This document shows positions 50,342-59,931 of a stretch of DNA of 64,000 bases, one piece after another. A program made the position numbers and the translations under genes. How positions within the stretch are numbered: the first letter of the stretch is position 1; each line of letters begins with the position of its first letter. The notes beneath the pieces are model-generated. The model did not search any database. It was given only the letters and a program-made list of their open reading frames with translations, and was not told where the DNA came from. This stretch comes from JANPCX01 sp031431125 (GTDB lineage Bacteria > Pseudomonadota > Gammaproteobacteria > Burkholderiales > Burkholderiaceae_C). The stretch lies in assembly GCA_031431125.1 (NCBI GenBank), contig JANPCX010000056.1:13452-77451 (forward strand). Direction: 5' to 3'.

Positions 50342-53300
50342 ATGAACCACACCACGCAGACCAAGCCCTCCTTTGTGCATCCGCGTTCATCAGACTGCAG
50401 TCGCAATAGCCGTCGCAGCAGGTTCTGGAGCCGCATGGCGCTGGCCGCTTGTTTTGGGTTGGCAGCCACTGCCGCAGCCGCACAAACAGCAAGCGCCCTC
50501 ACGGTTCGTGCTTGGGCCACCTTGGCGGCCAATGTGGGCCCGCAGATGGAGGTGCGGGTCAATGGTGCGCTGGTGGGCAGCACTGAAGTGCGTGCAACGG
50601 GTTATCAGAACTACACCTTCCCCGGCGTGAGCGTTCCGGCCGGCGCCAAGCTGGAGCTGGTGTTCAACAACGACGCCTTCGCCAGCGACGGGGACCGCAA
50701 CCTCTTTGTTGAATCGATCACTGTCAATGGCGCGACCATCGTGTCCGACGCCCCGGGTGTGGTGTTTGACCGCGGCTTCGGTCCTCAGGCTTTTGACAAT
50801 GTGGATGTGATGCCAGGCTTGAGCACCCTGTACTGGAACGGTGCGCTGCGCTTTACCTTGGCTTCTGGCGGCACAACGCCTCCGACAACGCCCACCGACA
50901 CGCCGCCCGCAGGCTACAGCCGCTGCGCTGCGGAGTGGGAAACCTGCAGCTTCACCGGCTCGGCCGATGTGGTTTATGGTGCCCTGGCCACTTGGACCAG
51001 TCCACGCAGTTTCACTGGCGGCACGGCCTGCACCAACACGGTCTTTGGAGATCCGCTGCGCGGCACGGTCAAGGGGTGTTACATGAAACCGACCGCCACA
51101 ACACCCACGGCGCTGGGCTTGAACCTCACGATTGCGGGCACGGGTGGTGTGGGTTTTTCTGATGGCAGCTCTTGCGCTTCTAGCTGCGCTAAAACCTTCA
51201 ACAGCGGCAGCACCGTCACGTTGGCGGCAGCGCCTGCGGTGGGGTTCACTTTTGCGGGCTGGGGCGGTGCTTGCAGTGGCTCTTCGTCCACCTGCACGGT
51301 GACGATGGATGCAGCCAAGAATGTGTCAGCCACGTTCTCGGCCGCTGTGGTCACGCGCACCTTGAACCTCACCATCGCGGGCACGGGCGGTGTGGGTTTC
51401 TCGGATGGCAGCTCTTGTGCTTCTAGCTGCAGCAGAACTTTCAACAACGGCAGTGTCGTGACTTTGGCGGCAGCGCCTTCAACGGGGTTCACCTTCACCG
51501 GATGGAGCGGCGCATGCAGCGGCACGTCTTCCACCTGTGCGGTGACGATGGATGCGGCCAAGACGGTGTCGGCTACTTTCTCCGTGAGCCCGGCAACTTT
51601 GACGGTTGCCATCAGTGGCTCGGGCACGGTGAACTCCACGCCCTCGGGCATCAATTGCACGGGCAATTGCTCGGCCCCGTTTGCGGTGGGCTCGAATGTG
51701 ACCTTGACCGCTACGCCGGCCACGGGCTTTACCTTCAGTGGCTGGAGCGGTGCTTGCTCCGGCACGGCTGCTTGCACGGTGACCTTGGGTGCGTCGGCCA
51801 GCGTCAGTGCAGCCTTCGCGTCGGCATCGGTGGCAGGCTCTTGCCCCACCACCAACACCACCGTGGCATCCGGTGGGGGTCAGCAACTGGCCTTGAATGT
51901 CAGTCGCAACTCGGGCGTGGCTCCGCTTGCGTTGTTCTTTGATGCTTCGGGCACCACGGCCACCGGCACCGCGCGGCCATTCCACGAGTTGGAGTACCGC
52001 TGGAATTTTGGGGACAGCGCCAGTGGCACCTGGACTTATGGCGCCAAGGCGGGCTCCGCCAGCCGCAATGAGGCCATGGGGCCGGTGGCGGCCCACGTGT
52101 TTGAGAACGCGGGCACCTATCCCGTCACGGTGTCAGCCTTCAATGGCACCTCAACGGTGACCTACAACTGCAACATCACGGTGTTGCCAACCGATGTGGA
52201 GTTTGCGGGCAACAAGACCATCTGTGTCTCGGGTGTTGGAAACTTTGCAGGCTGCCCGGCGGGCGCGCTCCAATTGACCACTGCCAATCCGACCACCGCC
52301 GTGGCCAACAACATTGGCTCCGGCAACAAACGAATTTTGTTTGCACGCGGCGAGACCTTCAGTGTGGCCTCCAGCATTTCCATCAACAGGCCAGGGCCCA
52401 GCGTGATCGGGGCCTTCGGTAGCGGCGCCAAACCGATATTCTCGGCAACCAGCAGCAATGCCATCGTCAGCCTGTCGTCGGCATCTACACCCACTGGCGT
52501 ATCCGACTGGCGGTTCCAGGACTTGGCGCTCAACGGCAATCTACTCGCATCGGCCTTCTATGGTGCGGGCAGTACTTCAAAGGTCTTATTGAGCAGGGTC
52601 GATATCTCGAACGTAGGTTACGGCATCCTGTTGTCAGGTTCCACGCTGGCCGGGCTGAACACCGCAGCGCCATTCGCGCATGCGATGTGGGACGAGTTCT
52701 ATGTGGTGAACTCCAGCATCTACAACCTGATTCCTGGCCAGGGCCCTAACGCCATGTTTGCCAACAGCCACCGCATGGTGGTCATGGGCAGTTCGATTGA
52801 CAACAACCTGGGTGGCGAACACGGCATTCGCATGCAACTTGCGAACCGCGCCATCTTTTCAGACAACACGGTTCAAGGCATTGCGCCAGGAAAAGTCAAC
52901 TTGACTATTCGAGGCGTTGAGTTTGCAGGCTCAAACAGCGTGGCCGCCGGAACCTACAGCGAAAAGGTAATCATCTCCAACAACAGGCTGGTGGGCGGAA
53001 ACTCTGGTGGCGTCATGGGCATCGGGCCACAGAACGGAAATTATGATGAGCGCGGAAGAAACATGCTGGTGGAACGCAACTGGTTCACCGGCACGAGTTC
53101 GACGCAAGACTACATCACCGTCAACCAACCCGATGTGACGGTGAGAAACAACGTGGTGTACTCACCAAGCAGCACCGGCGGTAGCTTCGTGACTGCAAAA
53201 GATGAAGACCCGCGCCAGGTCAACATCCCGACCCGGGTGAACGTCTTCAACAACAGCATGTACCACGGGTCGACTGGAAACTACTTCGCGCTGTTTTTTG

Positions 53301-56200
53301 CAGCCCCCAACAACAGCAACCAGACCGGCTCAACGTTTGAAGTCAAAAACAACGTTCTGTACGCACCAAGCGCGACACAAGCCTTCATCAGCGGCAAGAC
53401 CAGTGCGGCGACCATCACGGCATCGAACAACAGCGTTGATTTGTCTGTCAGCCCCTTGTTTGCTACCCATCCGCCCACAACCCCGGCGCATTTCAAACCT
53501 GCGCTCACCAGTTATGCCAACGGCTCGGGAACGGGTGCCCGCGTGTATTCAGACTTTGATGGTTTGCCCACCCAAAGTCCGCCCCACATGGGCGCCATGC
53601 GCCCGGCGGCTACAACGGCTACGCCGCCCATTCCCCTGAACTTGAACCTCAGCGTGACCGGCCTGGGCGGCATTGGTTTCTCCGATGGAAGCTCTTGCGC
53701 GGGTAGCTGTGCCAAGACGTTCAACAGTGGCAGCACCGTCACGCTGGTTGCTGCGCCCTCTACCGGGTTTGCCTTCGCAGGCTGGGGTGGCGCTTGCAGC
53801 GGCACTTTATCCACCTGCATGGTGACGATGGATGCAGCCAAGAACGTGTCGGCCACGTTCTCTGCGGTCGTGGTCACGCGGGCGCTGAACCTCACACTCT
53901 CGGGCACAGGGGGGGTGGGTTTCTCGGATGGCAGTTCCTGCTCGACCAGTTGCGCCAAGAGCTTCAACAATGGCAGCACCGTGACTTTGGCTGCGGCTCC
54001 TTCGGCAGGTTATACCTTCGTCGGCTGGGGTGGTGCGTGCAGCGGAAAAGGCAATTGCACGCTCACCATGGATGCAACCAAGAACGTGTCGGCCACGTTC
54101 GCTGGGAGCCCTGCGACCTTGACTGTCGCTGTCACTGGTTCGGGCAGCGTGAACTCCACGCCCTCGGGTATCAATTGCGGCAGTAACTGCTCGGCACCCT
54201 TCGCCGTGGGATCGAATGTGACCTTGACCGCCACACCTGCCACGGGCTTTACCTTCAGTGGCTGGAGTGGCGCTTGCACGGGCACGGCCGCGTGCACAGT
54301 CACCTTGAGTGCATCAGTTAGCGTCAGCGCGGCTTTTGCTGCGGTTACTCCACCGCCACCGCTGGCTGGCCTGTCGTGCCCCACCACCAACACCACCGTG
54401 GCATCCGGTGGGGGTCAGCAACTGGCTTTGAATGTAAGTCGCAACACGGGTGTCGCCCCACTGGCGGTGTTCTTTGATGCTTCGGGCACCACCGCCACCG
54501 GCACTGCGCGGCCTTTCCACGAGTTGGAGTACCGCTGGGGTTTTGGGGACAGCACCAGTGGCACCTGGGCCTATGGCGCCAAGGCCGGCACCGCCAGCCG
54601 CAATGAGGCCATGGGGCCGGTGGCGGCCCACGTGTTTGAGAACGCGGGAACTTACCCCGTCACGGTGTCAGCCTTCAATGGCACGTCGACTGTGACCTAC
54701 AACTGCAACATCACGGTGTTGCCAGCCGATGTGGAGTTCGCGGGCAACAAAACCATCTGCGTCTCGGGTGCCGGGAACTTTGCCGGATGCCCGGCTGGCG
54801 CGCTTCGTGTCACCAGCACCAACCCCACCACTGCCGTGGCCAACAACATCGGCACCGGCAACAAACGGATTTTGTTTGCGCGGGGGGAAACGTTCAGCAC
54901 GGCCTCGACCATACAAATTAACAAACCCGGTCCAAGCCTCATTGGCGCTTACGGTACAGGGGCCAAGCCTACTTTAGTGAATACGGCATCCATAGGAACC
55001 ATTGCCCTTTCTTCCATGACCACTCCCAACATCTCCGACTGGCGCATTCTTGACCTGAAGATTGATGGCAACAACTTCGGTGGCAACAGTGTGGCCGTCT
55101 ACGGCGCGGGATCCATCAACAACTCGTTGATCAGTCGCCTGGACATCCAGAATTTCAACTCGGGCATCAAATTCTCAGGATCCAACCTCGACGCCATCAA
55201 CAACAATGGCTTCACGTCGCCGATGTGGGACGGCGTGTTCCTCACCGACAACACGGTCTACAACCTCGTGGGCACCGGCGCCACCGGCGGCAACGGCTTT
55301 TATGTGGGTGCATGGCGCCTGGCGGTCATGGGCAACTCCGTCGACAACAATTTAAATGGCGAGCATGGCATGCGATCACCGGGCTCAGATCGTTCCGTGT
55401 GGCAGCACAACACGACCCAGCGCGTGGCCAGGGCGCACATGACATTGCGCTCTGGTGGCCAGGGTAGCTCCACCATGGCCGCCCAACTCGGGGCTGGCGT
55501 CATCTACTACACGCAAAAGTTACTGGCCTCTGAGAACCACTTCATTGGGGGTCCCGAGCCGCATGCTTTCGGTGGCACTGGCCCCACCAATTCGAGCTCC
55601 AATGGCAGAGCGCGTGAGCAAATTTGGGAGAAAAACTTGATGGTCGGGGGCGCTGGCACCAATGGCTTCATTGGCATCACGGGCTCCGAAGTGACGGTGA
55701 GAAACAACGTCTTGCTGATGCACCCTGGCGCGGGTTGGTCGCCATTCAACGTGGGGCCCTACGACACCGCCTATGCGGCAGCGCAAGGCATACCTCAGCC
55801 CACCAACATTTGGTTCTACCAAAACACCATTTACTACCCCGCAACGAGTCCGTTCTGGTTGATGCAGCTGATTGGCGACCCGCTGACCAACAGCGAAATC
55901 ACCTTGAAAAACAACCTGATGTACTCGCCCAACAACGGTACGGCCCAAGACGGCAGAGACTGGCTTTGGAACCCCAACAACACCACGGTATACAGAACGC
56001 CGCTGAACACCAACACCCTGATTGCCGAGCTGCAAACCAGCCCGAATTTCACGGTGAACCCACCCACCAACGCAGCGCATCTGAAGCCACTGGCGGGAAG
56101 CTACGTGATTGGACGCGGCGCTGCGATTCCCGTGTGGTCGGACTATTTCGGTGTGCCCGTCAACCCAGGAGCCAGAGATTTAGGTGCAGTGAAACGTTGA
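50342..56200 (+). CDS. Very large secreted multidomain protein with duplicated beta-helix modules
   Basis: The protein has 1952 residues. After the signal peptide (about 1-48) comes a CBM60/xylan-binding-like domain (53-175) with GYQNYTFPG and DGDRNLFVESITVNG. Next is a Cys-rich module (192-245, CAAEWETCSFTG). Two long units follow, each with three InlB-type repeats (TFAGWGGACSG pattern), a PKD domain (YRWNFGDS) and a parallel beta-helix domain like polysaccharide lyases. The units span about 260-1085 and 1105-1952. The DNA copies are in phase at 2535 nt. It lacks a PEP-CTERM motif, so it is probably secreted or held by its binding domains. The natural role is likely polysaccharide binding or cleavage, but no catalytic residues were confirmed. 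Confidence 0.85.
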   Translation: MNHTTQTKPSFVHPRSSDCSRNSRRSRFWSRMALAACFGLAATAAAAQTASALTVRAWATLAANVGPQMEVRVNGALVGSTEVRATGYQNYTFPGVSVPAGAKLELVFNNDAFASDGDRNLFVESITVNGATIVSDAPGVVFDRGFGPQAFDNVDVMPGLSTLYWNGALRFTLASGGTTPPTTPTDTPPAGYSRCAAEWETCSFTGSADVVYGALATWTSPRSFTGGTACTNTVFGDPLRGTVKGCYMKPTATTPTALGLNLTIAGTGGVGFSDGSSCASSCAKTFNSGSTVTLAAAPAVGFTFAGWGGACSGSSSTCTVTMDAAKNVSATFSAAVVTRTLNLTIAGTGGVGFSDGSSCASSCSRTFNNGSVVTLAAAPSTGFTFTGWSGACSGTSSTCAVTMDAAKTVSATFSVSPATLTVAISGSGTVNSTPSGINCTGNCSAPFAVGSNVTLTATPATGFTFSGWSGACSGTAACTVTLGASASVSAAFASASVAGSCPTTNTTVASGGGQQLALNVSRNSGVAPLALFFDASGTTATGTARPFHELEYRWNFGDSASGTWTYGAKAGSASRNEAMGPVAAHVFENAGTYPVTVSAFNGTSTVTYNCNITVLPTDVEFAGNKTICVSGVGNFAGCPAGALQLTTANPTTAVANNIGSGNKRILFARGETFSVASSISINRPGPSVIGAFGSGAKPIFSATSSNAIVSLSSASTPTGVSDWRFQDLALNGNLLASAFYGAGSTSKVLLSRVDISNVGYGILLSGSTLAGLNTAAPFAHAMWDEFYVVNSSIYNLIPGQGPNAMFANSHRMVVMGSSIDNNLGGEHGIRMQLANRAIFSDNTVQGIAPGKVNLTIRGVEFAGSNSVAAGTYSEKVIISNNRLVGGNSGGVMGIGPQNGNYDERGRNMLVERNWFTGTSSTQDYITVNQPDVTVRNNVVYSPSSTGGSFVTAKDEDPRQVNIPTRVNVFNNSMYHGSTGNYFALFFAAPNNSNQTGSTFEVKNNVLYAPSATQAFISGKTSAATITASNNSVDLSVSPLFATHPPTTPAHFKPALTSYANGSGTGARVYSDFDGLPTQSPPHMGAMRPAATTATPPIPLNLNLSVTGLGGIGFSDGSSCAGSCAKTFNSGSTVTLVAAPSTGFAFAGWGGACSGTLSTCMVTMDAAKNVSATFSAVVVTRALNLTLSGTGGVGFSDGSSCSTSCAKSFNNGSTVTLAAAPSAGYTFVGWGGACSGKGNCTLTMDATKNVSATFAGSPATLTVAVTGSGSVNSTPSGINCGSNCSAPFAVGSNVTLTATPATGFTFSGWSGACTGTAACTVTLSASVSVSAAFAAVTPPPPLAGLSCPTTNTTVASGGGQQLALNVSRNTGVAPLAVFFDASGTTATGTARPFHELEYRWGFGDSTSGTWAYGAKAGTASRNEAMGPVAAHVFENAGTYPVTVSAFNGTSTVTYNCNITVLPADVEFAGNKTICVSGAGNFAGCPAGALRVTSTNPTTAVANNIGTGNKRILFARGETFSTASTIQINKPGPSLIGAYGTGAKPTLVNTASIGTIALSSMTTPNISDWRILDLKIDGNNFGGNSVAVYGAGSINNSLISRLDIQNFNSGIKFSGSNLDAINNNGFTSPMWDGVFLTDNTVYNLVGTGATGGNGFYVGAWRLAVMGNSVDNNLNGEHGMRSPGSDRSVWQHNTTQRVARAHMTLRSGGQGSSTMAAQLGAGVIYYTQKLLASENHFIGGPEPHAFGGTGPTNSSSNGRAREQIWEKNLMVGGAGTNGFIGITGSEVTVRNNVLLMHPGAGWSPFNVGPYDTAYAAAQGIPQPTNIWFYQNTIYYPATSPFWLMQLIGDPLTNSEITLKNNLMYSPNNGTAQDGRDWLWNPNNTTVYRTPLNTNTLIAELQTSPNFTVNPPTNAAHLKPLAGSYVIGRGAAIPVWSDYFGVPVNPGARDLGAVKR
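51119..56200 (+). repeat. In-frame internal tandem duplication
   Basis: Two consecutive units in the giant gene share the same domain order. The PKD regions at 51842 and 54377 are nearly identical in DNA, exactly 2535 nt (845 codons) apart. Within each unit, InlB-type repeats recur; the first two copies, at 51119 and 51362, are 243 nt apart. Similarity drops in the beta-helix parts, so these have diverged faster. Confidence 0.85.
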
Positions 56201-56210
56201 GCCCAGTGCA

Positions 56211-56233
56211 ACCCGCAGCGTTAGGCTGCGGGT
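56211..56233. terminator. Hairpin between the giant gene and the PilZ gene
   Basis: ACCCGCAGC (56211-56219) pairs perfectly with GCTGCGGGT (56225-56233) around a 5-nt loop. It lies 10 nt after the giant gene stop and just before the convergent PilZ gene stop. It may serve both transcripts; no T-run follows. Confidence 0.6.
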
Positions 56234-56234
56234 G

Positions 56235-56645
56235 TCAGCTCGGGCGAGGCTTGGTGGCGTGTTCGGTGAATGCTGTCAACAAAGCCAAGACCTTGCTGTC
56301 CAAACTCAGCCACTGCACGCCCACTTGGTAGTCGTCGCCTTTGAGCACCTGAAACACCACCTTGCCCGATCCCGTGATCACGTCATATTGACCCGGCACC
56401 TTGGGCTTGGGTAATTGCACGGCAATCTGCACTATCGCTTGCGCTGTGAGGGGTTGTCGCAACAACAAACCCACACCCCCGGCACTCAGGTCGTGCGTGC
56501 GGCCTTCCATCATCGCTCCACCTCCCAGCAAAACGCGCGCTTTGAGCGAAACCACCTTGCGAGCGGTGGCTCGCATGTCTGCCCCAGGTGCGGGCTTTGC
56601 CGGGGCGGCAGCGTTTGGAGCAGGGCTTTCCAGCGGATCAGTCAT
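56235..56645 (-). CDS. PilZ-domain protein
   Basis: The protein has 136 residues. After an Ala/Pro-rich start, the PilZ domain runs from about residue 25 to the end, with RATARKVVSLKARVLL and the D-x-S-x-x-G motif in THDLSAGGVGLLL. The N-terminal RxxxR motif needed for cyclic di-GMP binding is present only as R-A-T-A-R, which fits the spacing. It could be a small cyclic di-GMP receptor acting in motility, adhesion or surface polysaccharide control. It is convergent with the giant surface-protein gene and divergent from prsT, which lies 262 nt upstream. Confidence 0.78.
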   Translation of the reverse strand: MTDPLESPAPNAAAPAKPAPGADMRATARKVVSLKARVLLGGGAMMEGRTHDLSAGGVGLLLRQPLTAQAIVQIAVQLPKPKVPGQYDVITGSGKVVFQVLKGDDYQVGVQWLSLDSKVLALLTAFTEHATKPRPS

Positions 56646-56907
56646 GGGTGCTCAAAATGTACAACCCCCGCATATTAAACCAAGCGTGCGAAAAACCACG
56701 GGACGAATAAAGGACAAGCTTTGCAGGACAAAGCTCAGGATGCCTCCCCTTGAACAAGGGCCGTGCAAGTGAGCGCAAACGTGAATTCGTCCCCTCCCCA
56801 CCAAGCCCAGCCTGCGCTAGCATGCGCGGCCTGTGCGGTTAAGTGCGCCCCAACGGGGGTGTTTTTCTACCGCCAGCTTGCGTCTTCACTCCTGGGTTTC
56901 TCCTTCA

Positions 56908-59763
56908 ATGCGCCAAAATTTCTTCCCTTCCAGCGGCATTCTGAGGGCCGCGCGAAGCATTGGGCTGACGCTGTGCGCAACGGCCTTGGTAGGTGGTGTG
57001 GCCGTGCAGAGCGCTTGGGCAGCAGGCGACCCCAAAGCGTCACGCTTTTACGAAGACGCCCTCACCCGCTATGAAAAACGCGATATTCCCGGTGCCATCA
57101 TCCAGCTGAAGAACGCCCTGCAGATTGATAAAAACATGCTGCCGGTGCAGGTGTTGCTGGGCAAAGCCTTGTTGGTCAATGGCGAAGCCGCCGCAGCGGA
57201 GGTGGCGCTAAATGAGGCGCTGCGTTTGGGTGTGAACCGCGCGGAAGTTGTGGTCGCCCTGGCCAATGCCTATGTCGGTCAAGGCAAGCAGCGGCAAATG
57301 CTGGACCATCCGCAGTTCAGCCCTGCCGGCCTGCCACCCACTACGCAAATGCAGCTGATGTTGGTGCGCGCTTCTGCGATGGCCGACTTGGGCGATGCGC
57401 GAGGCGCGCTCAGCGGGATAGAAGCGGCCCGCGCCATCGATCCGCGTTGGCCGGACACTTGGATCGCTGAGGTTTCCATTCGCATTCGCGCCAGGCAATT
57501 CCCACAAGCGCAAACAGCGGTCGAGCGCGCGCTGTCTTTGGCGCCCAATTCGCCTGAAGCGTGGTACCAAAAAGGCGCCGTCGCTCACGTGCAAGCTGAC
57601 TTGAAGGAGGCCATGGCGGCTTACGACAAAGCATTGCAGCTGGACGCCAAACACGTCGAAGCCCGCGTGGCCAGAACCGGTTTGCGCATCGACGGTGCGC
57701 AGTTTCGGGAGGCCGATGCGGATGTGACCGAGCTACGCCGTGTCGCACCCCGTGAACCTCGCGGCGCCTACATGCAAGCGTTGCTGGCAGAGCGTGAAGG
57801 GAAAAAAGAGGCGGTCAACAAGGCCTTGTCTGAGGTGACCAATTTGATCGACCCGGTGCCCATCGAGTTCATCCGCTACCGACCCCAGTTGCTCATGCTC
57901 AATGGTTTGGCCCACTTTGGTTTAGGGCAACGTGACAAGGCCAAAGGTTATTTGGAGAGCTTCCAGAAAATACAGGGCAACAGCGCCGTGTCAAAGCTGT
58001 TGGCTCAGCTTTACCTGGACGAACCTGACGTCGCACGCGCGGTGTCGGTTCTGGAAGGTTATGTCGCCGCACAGCCGGCCGACTCGCACGCGTTGACACT
58101 GCTGGCCTCGGCCTACATGGCCCAGGGCCGCCACAACCGCGCCACCAACCTGATGCAAGAGGCGCTAAAAAGCCGCGACGATCCGTCATTTCGGACCGCA
58201 CTGGGCCTGAGCCTGGTCGGTGCCAAACAAACTGGTTTGGCCAAGCAAGAACTCGAGCAAGCCTGGCGCAAAGACCCCACCCAAACCCGCGCTGGCATGG
58301 CGCTGGTGAATCTTTACCTGCGTTCCGGACAAGCGACCAAAGCCATCTCCGTTGCGGAGAGTTTGGTCAAACAACAACCCAACAACGCTACATGGCACAA
58401 CCTGCTGGGCATGAGCCGCGCCGATGCCAATCAATTGGATACAGCCCGAGCATCATTTGATCAAGCACTCAAACTGGACCCGAGTTTGGTGGCCACCCAA
58501 CTCAATCTGGCCCGCCTGGACATTCGCACACGCGCCTTTGATTCGGCTCAGTCCCGGATCGCGGCCATCGTCAGAGCCGATGATAAAAACGCCGATGCGC
58601 TGCTTGAAATGGCGGTGCTAGCGCAACAGCGGGGTCAGCCAGAAGAAGTACAGCGCTGGTTGGACAAAGCCAACGACGCCGAGGGCAACAAAGGCACTCG
58701 GGCCGGATTGGCACTGGTCGATTTCTACCTCACGCTGGGACGGCCCGTACCCGCTTTGGAAGCGGCTAAACGGTTAGCAGCCAAAGCAGCGCCAGACGAC
58801 CTGAGCGCCTTGCTGGCCATGACCCGCGCCTTGCTGGCCAATGGCGATCAAGCTGGGGCGCGTGCGACGCTCACCAGCGCCGCCCGTTACGCAGAATTTG
58901 ACGCCCCGCAACAGTTGCAAGTGGCCTCCTTGCAGTTGGCCGCGAACAATCCGTCAGGCGCGGCTTACAGCCTGGACAAAGCCCTGTCGGGTCGACCAGA
59001 CTATTTGCCAGCCTTGGCCTTGATGGCGGAGGTGGAGCTGCGCCAGGGCGACACTGCCGGCGCAGAAAAACGCTCGCGCGGCATCGTGGACAAACACCCC
59101 AAACTGGCCATAGGGCACAGCCTGCTGGGTGATGTGGCCCTGTCTCGGCAGCAGGTTTCGCCAGCCATTGAGCACTTTCGCCGTGCTCACCTGGCCGAAC
59201 CTTCGACCGACACCCTGTTGCGCTTGATGCGTACCCAGCTGCGAGCGGGTGAGGCCCGAAGCTCGCTGGGCCTGGCGGAACAGTGGGTGAAATCACGCCC
59301 CAATGACTTCGTCGTACAACGCGCCTTGGCCGAGGCTTACGTCAACCAAGGTCAATTCAAACAAGCAAAATCCAGCTACGAGGCTTTACTCAAAGCCCTA
59401 CCAGATGACGCGCCCGCCATGAACAACCTCGCCATGGTGCTCACGCGATTGGGCGATTCAGCGGCCGTCGCCATGGCTGAACGCGCCCTGGCCAAAGCGC
59501 CGAACCAAGCAGAGGTGATCGACACCCTGGGTTGGGCTTTGTTCCAAAACGGCCAAATCGATCGGGCCCTGCAATTGCTGCGTGATGCCCGCTTGCGCAA
59601 CCCGACCAATCCCGACATTCGTTTCCATTTGGCCTCGGTCCTGGCCAAAACCGGGCGAAAAGCAGAAGCCGTCGAGGAGCTGGAGAACGCAGTCAAAGCC
59701 GGTCCCTCTTTTGATTCCTTTGCCCAAGCCGATAAATTACTGAATGAGCTGAAAACCCGCTGA
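56908..59763 (+). CDS. prsT: XrtA/PEP-CTERM system TPR-repeat protein PrsT
   Basis: The protein has 951 residues. After a signal peptide (about 1-37, ending AWA-AG), tetratricopeptide repeats fill almost the whole chain; they open with ASRFYEDALTRYEKRDIPGA and end with EELENAVKAGP. That opening (KxxFYEDALxxYxxgdxxgA) and the length match PrsT, the TPR protein of exosortase/PEP-CTERM export systems. PrsT is usually a lipoprotein, but no lipobox Cys is seen at the cleavage site, so this copy may be periplasmic and soluble. ATG 56908 gives the best signal peptide; a longer frame starts at 56833. A PEP-CTERM gene follows 168 nt downstream. Confidence 0.85.
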   Translation: MRQNFFPSSGILRAARSIGLTLCATALVGGVAVQSAWAAGDPKASRFYEDALTRYEKRDIPGAIIQLKNALQIDKNMLPVQVLLGKALLVNGEAAAAEVALNEALRLGVNRAEVVVALANAYVGQGKQRQMLDHPQFSPAGLPPTTQMQLMLVRASAMADLGDARGALSGIEAARAIDPRWPDTWIAEVSIRIRARQFPQAQTAVERALSLAPNSPEAWYQKGAVAHVQADLKEAMAAYDKALQLDAKHVEARVARTGLRIDGAQFREADADVTELRRVAPREPRGAYMQALLAEREGKKEAVNKALSEVTNLIDPVPIEFIRYRPQLLMLNGLAHFGLGQRDKAKGYLESFQKIQGNSAVSKLLAQLYLDEPDVARAVSVLEGYVAAQPADSHALTLLASAYMAQGRHNRATNLMQEALKSRDDPSFRTALGLSLVGAKQTGLAKQELEQAWRKDPTQTRAGMALVNLYLRSGQATKAISVAESLVKQQPNNATWHNLLGMSRADANQLDTARASFDQALKLDPSLVATQLNLARLDIRTRAFDSAQSRIAAIVRADDKNADALLEMAVLAQQRGQPEEVQRWLDKANDAEGNKGTRAGLALVDFYLTLGRPVPALEAAKRLAAKAAPDDLSALLAMTRALLANGDQAGARATLTSAARYAEFDAPQQLQVASLQLAANNPSGAAYSLDKALSGRPDYLPALALMAEVELRQGDTAGAEKRSRGIVDKHPKLAIGHSLLGDVALSRQQVSPAIEHFRRAHLAEPSTDTLLRLMRTQLRAGEARSSLGLAEQWVKSRPNDFVVQRALAEAYVNQGQFKQAKSSYEALLKALPDDAPAMNNLAMVLTRLGDSAAVAMAERALAKAPNQAEVIDTLGWALFQNGQIDRALQLLRDARLRNPTNPDIRFHLASVLAKTGRKAEAVEELENAVKAGPSFDSFAQADKLLNELKTR

Positions 59764-59931
59764 CTTGGCACCTGAACAAGGGGTGGCGTGTCGCGTCGAT
59801 CATCTTTACACTTTTACCAGACGTTGCAAAAAAAGCCCGCTAAACCATTGATTCATAAGAATTCTTGTCCATGGCACAGTTTTCGCTTCGTATCTCGCAT
59901 CCGATCAAGTCTTTTTAGAAGAGCGCCCAAA

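Noticed and set aside
51119..51850. Short regular repeats in the giant gene considered as a CRISPR array
   Set aside because: The repeats are in-frame protein domain repeats of about 80 codons, not short repeats with unique spacers.
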